The notes under the pieces are model-generated. The model was given only the letters and a program-made list of their open reading frames with translations, was not told the DNA's origin and ran no database searches. This document shows, in pieces, positions 1 to 5,742 of a stretch of 9,958 nucleotides of DNA. The DNA is from Candidatus Glassbacteria bacterium RIFCSPLOWO2_12_FULL_58_11 (GTDB taxonomy: Bacteria > Gemmatimonadota > Glassbacteria > GWA2-58-10), in assembly GCA_001780825.1 (NCBI GenBank), contig MFIX01000259.1, positions 1-9,958 on the forward strand. Direction: 5' to 3'. Position 1 is the first letter of the stretch; every line of letters starts with the position of its first letter. The translations under genes and the position numbers were made by a program.

Positions 1-203
1 GTCGCCGTCGCCGGCTTTTTGCCTTTAAATACGCTTTTGATTCTATCGAAAATCCCCACTCCTGTACCCTCTTAAAACAGGTTCCTGACTGATATCGCTC
101 ACCCCGGTGGGCAAGCTGAATTATATATATCCGTCAAGTAAATATAACCTGAAACTGCAAAATGAACACGGTTTTTTAATCGTTGCCCCTGCGCACCCCC
201 GGG
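1..203. other. Leading intergenic sequence with no gene seen
   Basis: No reading frame here has a credible start, ribosome binding site and family resemblance. The stretch 121-180 is AT-rich (several TATA-like steps) in contrast to the GC-rich genes. I see no strong hairpin followed by a T-run that would serve as a terminator for a gene to the left. It is probably the upstream non-coding region of uup, possibly with the tail of a gene lying outside the window. Confidence 0.5.
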
Positions 204-232
204 TTGACAGTCGCCGGGCGCTCCTCTAGATT
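204..232 (+). promoter_or_regulatory. sigma70-type promoter for uup
   Basis: A perfect -35 box TTGACA (204-209) is followed by exactly 17 bases and a -10 box TAGATT (227-232, four of six consensus bases). Transcription would begin near 239, giving a short leader of about 33 bases before the uup ATG at 272. The leader contains the ribosome binding site GGAGAGG (258-264), 7 bases before the start. The assignment is by consensus only. Confidence 0.7.
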
Positions 233-271
233 CTTACTTTCGGCCGACAGCCCTTATGGAGAGGAAGCTGT

Positions 272-2185
272 ATGCAGGTACTGCAGGCGGAGCGAATCAG
301 TCATGATTATGGCGTCCGGCCATTGTTCGAGGGGCTGGAGCTGGTCCTCGAAGAGGGGGAAAAAGTGGGGCTGGTAGGCCCCAACGGCTGCGGTAAATCG
401 ACTTTGCTGCGTTTCCTCGCCGGCCTGGAAGCTCCTCTCGAGGGGACAGTTACTTATATCCGCAAAGTGAAAGCTGCTTATCTGGCCCAGGAGCCCTCCT
501 TCCGGCCCGGCGCCAGTATCTACGGCGCCCTGGAGGATGGGCTGGCCGCGCTGGTGGAGCTGCGGGAGGAGTACGAGGAGGCGACCGCCCAGCTGAAGCG
601 AAAGTTGGACCGGGCCCGGCGCGCCGAGCTCACCGCGCTGGCGCAGCGTCTGGATGACCGATTGACTGCTTTGAATGCCTGGGACCTGCGTCCGCGGATT
701 GAGAGCCTGGCCACCCGCCTGCGGCTGCCCGACCCGGAGACCCTGCTTGACAACCAGTCCGGAGGTACACTCAAGCGCGTGGCCCTGGGACAGGCGCTGC
801 TCTCCGAGCCTGAGCTGCTTTTTCTCGATGAGCCGACCAACCATCTCGACACCGAGACTATCACCTGGCTTGAAAACTGGCTGAGGAACTATCGCGGCAC
901 CCTGGTTCTCGTGACCCACGACCGTTATTTCCTCGAGGCGGTGGCCGGCCGGATGTGCGAGATTGCTCTGGGCAAGATCCGCGGCTACCCCGGCAACTAT
1001 TCCGCGTTCCTGGAGGCCAAGGCCCGGGAATGGGAGCAGCTGCAGCGGGCGGATGAGAAGCGAGCCAAAATCCTCTCCCGCGAGATCGAATGGCTGCGGC
1101 GCGGGGCCAGGGCGCGCTCGACCAAACAGAAAGCCCGGATCGAGCGGATCGGCAAACTTAGCCAGGTCAAAGCGGCGAAAAAGGACAAGCCGGTGCAACT
1201 GCTGTTCGACCCCGAAAAAAGGACCGGCCACACGATCCTGAAGGCCCATCGCCTGCATAAGTCTTTCGATGGCCGCCCGGTCATCCGGGATTTTTCGCTC
1301 GAGTTGCTGGGCGGCGAGCGGATCGGGATTATCGGACCCAACGGCTGCGGCAAGACCACCCTGATCCGCATGCTGGTCGGCCTGCTGGAACCGGACTCGG
1401 GTTATGTCCACCCGGGAGTTAACACCCGGATCGCCTATTTTGACCAGACCCGCGAACAGCTCGATCCCGGGGCCACGATCTGGGATTCTGTAGCTCCGGG
1501 CGGAGACCACGTGCTGGTCTCGAGCCAGCGCCTGCACAAGAAGGCTTTCCTGGAAAGTTTTCTCTTTCCGGCCGCGATCCAGCGCTTCAAGGTGGGGCTT
1601 TTGAGCGGTGGCGAGCGCAACCGCCTGCTGCTGGCCCGCCTGATGCTGGCCGGGGCCAATGTCCTGGTGCTGGATGAGCCGACCAATGACCTCGACCTGC
1701 CGACCCTGGCCGTGCTCGAGGAGCAGCTCAGGAAATTCAAGGGCTCGCTGGTCCTGGTCACCCACGATCGCTATTTCCTGGACCGCGTGGCCGAGGAGAT
1801 TTATGCGTTCGGCCCGGACGGCGGGATCCGCCAGTACCCCGGCAACTACAGTTATTTCCTCGAGTGCCGGGAGGAGGAATCCCGAAAGCGGAAAGAGGCG
1901 GAGGACGAGGCGGAAAAACTCTTGGCCCCGGAGGAAAAACCAAGGCCGGCCGGCGCTCTGCATTACCTGGAAAAAAAGGAGCTTGGGCTTATAGAGGGGC
2001 GGATTCAGGACGCCGAGGATAAGCTGCAAAAAGCCCGGGCCGAGCTGGAGGACAGCGCCCTGGCCTCGGATGCCGCCGCGCTCGGAGGACTATACAAGGA
2101 AGTGCGGGAGCTGGAACAGAAGATCGAGCGGCTTTACGCCCGCTGGCAAGAGCTGGAGCGCAAAAGGGATGAGGAGAGAGGCTGA
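272..2185 (+). CDS. uup: ABC-F family ATPase, Uup type
   Basis: This is a soluble ABC-F protein with two ATPase domains and no membrane segment. ABC-F proteins act on ribosomes, and Uup has also been linked to branched DNA and to precise transposon excision. Domain 1 has Walker A GPNGCGKST (36-44), signature QSGG (162-165) and Walker B with catalytic Glu187 in LDEPTNHLD. Domain 2 has Walker A GPNGCGKTT (355-363), signature LSGGE (444-448) and Glu469 in LDEPTNDLD. The linker after residue 240 is highly charged and contains WLRRGARARSTKQKARIER, much like the Uup linker. From about residue 560 the C-terminus is rich in Glu, Lys and Arg and should form a coiled coil, as in Uup. Its 637 residues match E. 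coli Uup in size. The ATG at 272 has GGAGAGG 7 bases upstream and a good promoter. An antibiotic-resistance ABC-F is less likely because of the C-terminal coiled coil. It stands alone on the + strand. Confidence 0.9.
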   Translation: MQVLQAERISHDYGVRPLFEGLELVLEEGEKVGLVGPNGCGKSTLLRFLAGLEAPLEGTVTYIRKVKAAYLAQEPSFRPGASIYGALEDGLAALVELREEYEEATAQLKRKLDRARRAELTALAQRLDDRLTALNAWDLRPRIESLATRLRLPDPETLLDNQSGGTLKRVALGQALLSEPELLFLDEPTNHLDTETITWLENWLRNYRGTLVLVTHDRYFLEAVAGRMCEIALGKIRGYPGNYSAFLEAKAREWEQLQRADEKRAKILSREIEWLRRGARARSTKQKARIERIGKLSQVKAAKKDKPVQLLFDPEKRTGHTILKAHRLHKSFDGRPVIRDFSLELLGGERIGIIGPNGCGKTTLIRMLVGLLEPDSGYVHPGVNTRIAYFDQTREQLDPGATIWDSVAPGGDHVLVSSQRLHKKAFLESFLFPAAIQRFKVGLLSGGERNRLLLARLMLAGANVLVLDEPTNDLDLPTLAVLEEQLRKFKGSLVLVTHDRYFLDRVAEEIYAFGPDGGIRQYPGNYSYFLECREEESRKRKEAEDEAEKLLAPEEKPRPAGALHYLEKKELGLIEGRIQDAEDKLQKARAELEDSALASDAAALGGLYKEVRELEQKIERLYARWQELERKRDEERG

Positions 2186-2232
2186 GATAAAAGACAGAAC
2201 CAAAAATATTAATGCAGAAAAACAACATGGAA

Positions 2233-3600
2233 CTAGCTAAAATCGACTTCTTGCTTTTCTTTAAGAAACCCAGCCTTTAATAGCATAGAAATTAGTCGCC
2301 CCTTATTGTGAAAGTCCAAAAAGGCTTTCTCGGCATATCGAAATAGTTCCTCGTCAGGCAATTTTAAAACCTCTTTGACTGCCTCCCCAACTTCGTTCTC
2401 GTGTGTTAATGATTGTGCAAACTTCTCATAAAAACTACGCACCATGTTTTTAGACATTAACGTACCAATAATGTTTTGGGCCTCAATCCAATCCTCTGGA
2501 AACTCAGGTAAAGGTGGTTTTGATAAGTACCTGACTTTGTATGCTTTATACCCGTATTTGCTCTTATGTTCTTCCATAATTTTTGCTAATTCATTCCATG
2601 CAGTAAGAACAATATCGCCTAGCTGGAAATCTTTACTCATTGGCTCGAGTAACTTCGATGCTTTAGACTTCTCAAATTTTGCACCCAATGCCTTTGTTAT
2701 TCCCCCTGGATCTATTATTCCCACAATTTTATATGCAAGGTGCATGATATGCATACAGATAGTTGATAAGTAGGTAATATTTGTTATTATTTGTTTTGTA
2801 GTGTTGTAATCCTTACCGTAATCATGGCTTCCAAGTAAAGGATGGACACATTGACTAGTACGAGAATACCCTCGCCCGTAAGAAATACCCAAAGCGAATC
2901 GCTCGTCAGCATTTGCTACTAATAGTGCGTCTAAAAACAGCTTTTTCTTAGCTTTGAAGACAGAGGGTTTTTTCTTCTTAAACTTAATATTATCTAAAAA
3001 CCAAAGTTCAGTTACTCCAAGATTTAGCATATCCTGTTTTATCCGGTCAGCAAAATCATCAATGGAGGACTGAATATTAAAAATTATTCGACTTTCGTGA
3101 AGTTCTCGAAAGTCCTCCTGTCGCGATAACGCTAAGTCCATATTTTCTGCGTTAAGATATATCCGATATTCTTCATCCTTTTGGCAATTTTTATCAAAAA
3201 GAATGAGGATGCTTAGCAACTCTACCATTTTTCTTATACGATATGTTTGAATATCATATATTGATCCAGTAATTATCTTTCCGATAGGTTCTGGATCTAT
3301 TTCTGCCGGTACTTCTTGTAAAAATTCTTTTTCATTTATTAGAGCAATACAAGCCTTACCTACCTCTTTGCATACACCATAAAAAAAAAGTTTTTTCGCG
3401 TCCTTTTCATCCACTCGTGCATAGGTAGCCGTTTCGTAGAAAGAGTCGTCATTATAAAGGTTCTTAAGTAGGCGATCTGCTGATCGTACTGGTGCAAAAA
3501 TAAAAGCTTCAAGTTTTTTATTCTCTTCCTTCGTAAGCTTGATATTAGCAGGCTTCTTGCCTTTAGGATTTAGTCTCTTTTTTTCTTTTTCTACTGACAT
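2233..3600 (-). CDS. AT-rich orphan protein of unknown function, possible HEPN-like domain
   Basis: I do not recognise this 455-residue protein with certainty. It is Lys- and Glu-rich, has no signal peptide, and its few hydrophobic stretches are too broken for clear membrane spans. The N-terminus is strongly basic and the rest looks mostly helical. The segment GYSRTSQCVHPLLGSHDYG (residues about 244-262) holds Arg247-x5-His253, which fits the broad R-x4-6-H pattern of HEPN domains. It also vaguely recalls the Tyr/Ser/His-Pro signature of DUF5677-type proteins; this is a hypothesis only. ATG 3600 is chosen because AAGAAGGA sits 7 bases upstream; a TTG at 3642 in the same frame has less support. 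Base composition is unlike the neighbours: 20 G/C of 60 at 3301-3360 against 36 of 60 at 1681-1740 in uup, which suggests horizontal acquisition. The gene has its own candidate promoter and converges with uup. Confidence 0.8.
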   Translation of the reverse strand: MSVEKEKKRLNPKGKKPANIKLTKEENKKLEAFIFAPVRSADRLLKNLYNDDSFYETATYARVDEKDAKKLFFYGVCKEVGKACIALINEKEFLQEVPAEIDPEPIGKIITGSIYDIQTYRIRKMVELLSILILFDKNCQKDEEYRIYLNAENMDLALSRQEDFRELHESRIIFNIQSSIDDFADRIKQDMLNLGVTELWFLDNIKFKKKKPSVFKAKKKLFLDALLVANADERFALGISYGRGYSRTSQCVHPLLGSHDYGKDYNTTKQIITNITYLSTICMHIMHLAYKIVGIIDPGGITKALGAKFEKSKASKLLEPMSKDFQLGDIVLTAWNELAKIMEEHKSKYGYKAYKVRYLSKPPLPEFPEDWIEAQNIIGTLMSKNMVRSFYEKFAQSLTHENEVGEAVKEVLKLPDEELFRYAEKAFLDFHNKGRLISMLLKAGFLKEKQEVDFS

Positions 3601-3692
3601 AAAAATATCCTTCTTTGCGATTTGCCAACTTGGTAAGAGCAATAATAATTTTCCAAATTACAATAATGCTTACTTGTGAAATCCGTAGCCAT
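3591..3692 (-). CDS. Candidate 33-residue leader ORF upstream of the orphan gene
   Basis: An ATG at 3692 opens a 33-codon frame beginning MATDFTSKHYCN. It ends with TAG at 3591-3593, just inside the following gene: ATGTCAGTAG contains both the downstream start and this stop, in different frames. A weak GGATGAG precedes its ATG. It contains three cysteines and resembles no family I know. The overlap would allow translational coupling to the downstream gene, but an AT-rich stretch this short can stay open by chance. Confidence 0.25.
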   Translation of the reverse strand: MATDFTSKHYCNLENYYCSYQVGKSQRRIFLCQ

Positions 3693-3748
3693 AAAGATCT
3701 CATCCGTAAGTTTATTTGCTTTTACAAAAAAAATATAGCAAAAGCCCT

Positions 3749-3777
3749 TTTATACAATACAATTAACTTTGCCGCAA
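3749..3777 (-). promoter_or_regulatory. Candidate promoter of the AT-rich orphan gene
   Basis: On the - strand TTGCGG (3777-3772) is followed by 17 bases and then TATAAA (3754-3749). The -10 box matches five of six consensus bases and the -35 box three of six. It starts 11 bases beyond the nagA stop, so the orphan gene would be transcribed independently with a leader of about 140 bases. No convincing terminator separates it from nagA, so read-through remains possible. Confidence 0.45.
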
Positions 3778-3787
3778 GATTTCCTCC

Positions 3788-5170
3788 TTATTTTCCTCCC
3801 GCAGCCCCCACCGCTTTCCCGCTTCTTCCCAGCATCGGCACGCCGGCCAGGTAAACCTCCCGCGGTAAAAATTTTACCCCCCAGCCGCCGGCGGCGATCT
3901 CGGCCACCACTATATCCGCCTCGAAGCCCTCTTTCAGCGCCCCCACTTTCCGGCCGGCCGAGCCGTCCAGCAGACCCGTTATCCGCGCCGGGTTGGTCGA
4001 GCACATCAGCGAGGCCTGGCGCACGGCCTCCTCCAGCGGCAGGGCCGGATGACTTCGCACAAAGTTGCCCTGCTGCTCGGCGGCCAGCAGACTGACCGTG
4101 TTGGGGAATACCGTATCCATGTTTACCGCCGAACCGTAGAGCGTGCTGAAATCGCAGGTCTCGAGCGCGGGCGGAGCGACTTCCGTCACCTCGCCGTTCT
4201 CAGCCCTGCGGCCCACCACCGAGATCACGTTGTTCTCCCGGTCGATCAGGCCCAGGATCCCATTGATCTCGAACTCGGCTTCGGGCGAGTCCGAGGGGAA
4301 CATGCTGTCGCTCACCGCGACCACCCGCCGCGCCTCTTTGCGCGAGATGACATCCCGCAGCACCGGCTGGTCCACGTGGACCAGGTCCACGATCAGCTCC
4401 ACAGCCAGACGGTCATCCCGCAGGGCGCCCTCGAGAGTCCCGCCGCCGTAAAAGGCCTTGGTGTTCGATCCGGTGGGGCCGTTGAGCAGGTGAATGAAAT
4501 ATTTGAGGCCGCGGTCAACGGCCCGGGAAAGCTGGTCCGCGGTGGGCTTGCAGTGCCCGGCCGCGGCCACCAAGCCCCTCTCGGTAACATAGGAGATCAA
4601 CTCCAGGGCCTTATCGCCGTACTCCGGGGCGATATTGACCATCCGCGCCACTCCGGGCTCGAGCAGGAAGTCCAGGATTTTGCGGTCCGGCGGGAAGATA
4701 TACTCCGGGTTGTGTGCCCCGCAGTTGTCCGGGTTCATGAACGTGCCCTCGATCAGCACCCCGCAGATTTCAGTGCCCGAGGGCTCCGTTTTCCAGCGGC
4801 CGCGGAAAATAGCCAAGCCCTCCAGGTAGTCCCGCAGGCTCTCCGGCGGACCAGCCAGGGTCGCCAGGAAAATCCCGGTGATCCCGCGGTTGATTAGCCC
4901 CCGCGAGACCTCGGCTAGCCTGGCGGCGTGCTCCTCGGGGGTGGAGAGGTTGCGCAGGATCGCCACCCCGTCATTGATGTGCATGTCGATCAGGCCCGGC
5001 AGGACCCAGGCCGAGTGCAGCGGTATAATCTCGGCGCTCTCGGCTTCCCGGCCATCAAACCGGCCCACCCGCACTATCCGGCCGTCCCGCACCTCGACCG
5101 CGCCCTCGAATACGGCCTCCGGAGTGACTACTTTCCCGCCGGTCAGGACAAAATGTCTGCCATGCTCCAT
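3788..5170 (-). CDS. nagA: N-acetylglucosamine-6-phosphate deacetylase (NagA-like amidohydrolase)
   Basis: The expected reaction is deacetylation of GlcNAc-6-phosphate to glucosamine-6-phosphate in the cytoplasm, feeding amino-sugar breakdown or wall recycling. The chain is a complete amidohydrolase: an N-terminal beta-sandwich strand region, LPGLIDMHIND (58-67), the metal-binding Glu141 in LIEGTFMN followed by the NagA-like CGAHNPEY, His206 in AAGHC, His227 in FIHLLNG, His265 in VHVD, and the catalytic Asp288 in VSDS. NPAR (394-397) and VGALKEGFEADIVV (409-422) close the fold as in NagA. These residues align with E. coli Glu131, His195, His216, His251 and Asp273. It is odd in being 460 residues long, against about 380 for typical NagA, in having H-x-N where many amidohydrolases have H-x-H, and in having Cys after the GH motif. 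The ATG at 5170 has only a weak AGGGAA upstream. No nagB or sugar transporter lies nearby, so the substrate could be a related N-acetyl sugar. Confidence 0.8.
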   Translation of the reverse strand: MEHGRHFVLTGGKVVTPEAVFEGAVEVRDGRIVRVGRFDGREAESAEIIPLHSAWVLPGLIDMHINDGVAILRNLSTPEEHAARLAEVSRGLINRGITGIFLATLAGPPESLRDYLEGLAIFRGRWKTEPSGTEICGVLIEGTFMNPDNCGAHNPEYIFPPDRKILDFLLEPGVARMVNIAPEYGDKALELISYVTERGLVAAAGHCKPTADQLSRAVDRGLKYFIHLLNGPTGSNTKAFYGGGTLEGALRDDRLAVELIVDLVHVDQPVLRDVISRKEARRVVAVSDSMFPSDSPEAEFEINGILGLIDRENNVISVVGRRAENGEVTEVAPPALETCDFSTLYGSAVNMDTVFPNTVSLLAAEQQGNFVRSHPALPLEEAVRQASLMCSTNPARITGLLDGSAGRKVGALKEGFEADIVVAEIAAGGWGVKFLPREVYLAGVPMLGRSGKAVGAAGGK

Positions 5171-5212
5171 TCTTTTTGTTTCCCTGTCTTTTTAAGCGAA
5201 AGAATTCCCCGG

Positions 5213-5301
5213 AGCTTGCCGCGGGGTAAGCGGGTGCTGGTAACGCAGGAGCGACCGGCGGTCGCCCGCTTTACACAGCCCCCGACATGTCGAGGCAAGC
5301 T
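5213..5301. repeat. Nested inverted repeats with a central hairpin
   Basis: Three pairs of inverted arms are nested around one centre. The outer arms are AGCTTGCC (5213-5220) and GGCAAGCT (5294-5301). The middle arms are GTAAGCGGG (5226-5234) and CCCGCTTTAC (5265-5274), complementary except for one bulged base. The inner hairpin is GCGACC-GGC-GGTCGC (5251-5265), which shares its last base with the middle arm. A 10-base palindrome CGACATGTCG lies at 5283-5292. The inner part, from GCAGGAGCGACC at 5246, looks like a degenerate unit of the GTAG-headed repeats found further right. Confidence 0.5.
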
Positions 5302-5350
5302 GCGGACACCCCTCTGAGAGAGGATTTTCATGTAAAATGCTGCACACCCG

Positions 5351-5411
5351 GTAGAGGCGGACCCATGTCTCCGCCCGGCGGCGTTTGGGGCACGGTGCAC
5401 CGTGCCCCTAC
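5351..5411 (-). repeat. REPIN-like composite palindromic repeat, copy 1
   Basis: The element begins with GTAG (5351-5354) and ends with CTAC (5408-5411), so both outer ends read GTAG inward. It contains two hairpins. The first has arms GGCGGA (5356-5361) and TCCGCC (5370-5375). The second is a perfect 22-base palindrome (5387-5408) with core GGGCACGGTGCACCGTGCCC. A 10-base spacer separates the units. GTAG next to a hairpin is the known hallmark of REP sequences mobilised by RAYT (TnpA-REP) enzymes, and two such units in inverted order form a REPIN. The strand given is only relative to copy 2. Confidence 0.6.
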
Positions 5412-5449
5412 GAAAGATATTGATATTCACTCGGATTATTCATAAACGC

Positions 5450-5471
5450 TTATGCCCGGGCGTGGGCATAA
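5450..5471. promoter_or_regulatory. Perfect 8-bp dyad TTATGCCC, possible operator
   Basis: TTATGCCC (5450-5457) and GGGCATAA (5464-5471) are exact inverted repeats around a 6-base centre GGGCGT. The spacing and symmetry are typical of a dimeric regulator's operator, and the dyad lies midway between the two composite repeats, about 280 bases upstream of the nagA start. As RNA it would also form a stable hairpin, but no T-run follows on either strand, so it is a poor intrinsic terminator. The binding protein is unknown. Confidence 0.35.
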
Positions 5472-5561
5472 CAAAGCATGAAAATCAAAAACACACACAC
5501 CGTCCCAGCCTGTCGTGGACACCAATCTAGAGAGGGGAATTTTTCTTGCATTTGAGTGAAA

Positions 5562-5590
5562 AGTAATTTGATTCGTCAGTCAATTGTCAA
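5562..5590 (-). promoter_or_regulatory. Weak candidate promoter upstream of nagA
   Basis: On the - strand a perfect TTGACA (5590-5585) is followed by 17 bases and ATTACT (5567-5562), which matches the -10 consensus at only three of six positions. A second TTGACT lies just downstream of the -35 box. It would give nagA a leader of almost 400 bases, containing the TTATGCCC dyad and composite repeat copy 1. The weak -10 box keeps confidence low. Confidence 0.25.
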
Positions 5591-5632
5591 ACTAACCCGT
5601 TTAATTCACAAAAAAATCCGATTGCGTCTCAT

Positions 5633-5696
5633 GTAGGGGCACGGTGCACCGTGCCCTTATACACCACAATGGGCGGCCACGGGGGGCCGCCCCTAC
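5633..5696 (+). repeat. REPIN-like composite palindromic repeat, copy 2 (inverted)
   Basis: The element starts GTAGGGGCACGG (5633) and ends CCCCTAC (5696). Its left hairpin is the perfect 20-base palindrome GGGCACGGTGCACCGTGCCC (5637-5656), identical to the core in copy 1. After a 14-base spacer, its right hairpin has arms GGGCGGCC (5671-5678) and GGCCGCCC (5685-5692). Read on the - strand it has the same order as copy 1: a GGCGG-type hairpin, a spacer, then the GCACGGTGC palindrome. It ends 46 bases beyond the yqeY stop, a typical REP position at the 3' end of a transcript. Confidence 0.65.
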
Positions 5697-5742
5697 CGGA
5701 TTTGTGGGGTTCGATGCGAATTATTCGCTTATCTATTCAATT

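Larger units (their letters stand above)
5171..5742. other. Palindrome-rich intergenic region between nagA and yqeY
   Basis: This 572-base gap holds no believable gene; the frames that cross it run through repeats and lack ribosome binding sites. From left to right it contains nested inverted repeats (5213-5301), a small hairpin CCTCT-GAG-AGAGG (5311-5323), a composite repeat (5351-5411), an AT-richer core of 221 bases with a TTATGCCC dyad (5450-5471), a short CA run near 5490, and an inverted second copy of the composite repeat (5633-5696). The repeat next to the yqeY stop could fold in the mRNA and protect or terminate the yqeY transcript. Confidence 0.75.

Noticed and set aside
183..377. 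A 64-codon + strand frame at the uup start
   Set aside because: It overlaps the uup promoter and the uup start in another frame and has no domain resemblance.
254..2029. A 591-codon open frame on the - strand opposite uup
   Set aside because: It lies antisense to a clearly recognisable ABC-F gene with all motifs. Long antisense frames are common opposite GC-rich genes; its protein is Gln- and Leu-rich with no family signature and it has no ribosome binding site.
4049..4897. A 282-codon + strand frame opposite nagA
   Set aside because: It is the shadow of nagA, rich in His, Gln and Arg as expected from the reverse complement of GC-rich codons.
5143..5430. A 95-codon - strand frame upstream of nagA
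   Set aside because: It runs through the nested inverted repeats and composite repeat copy 1, overlaps the nagA start in another frame, and has an Arg/Gly-rich composition typical of translated repeats.
5450..5471. Intrinsic terminator
   Set aside because: The stem is good, but neither strand has a run of T after it.
5351..5696. CRISPR array
   Set aside because: The repeats are few, inverted relative to each other and of two different hairpin types. There is no regular direct-repeat and spacer pattern and no cas gene.
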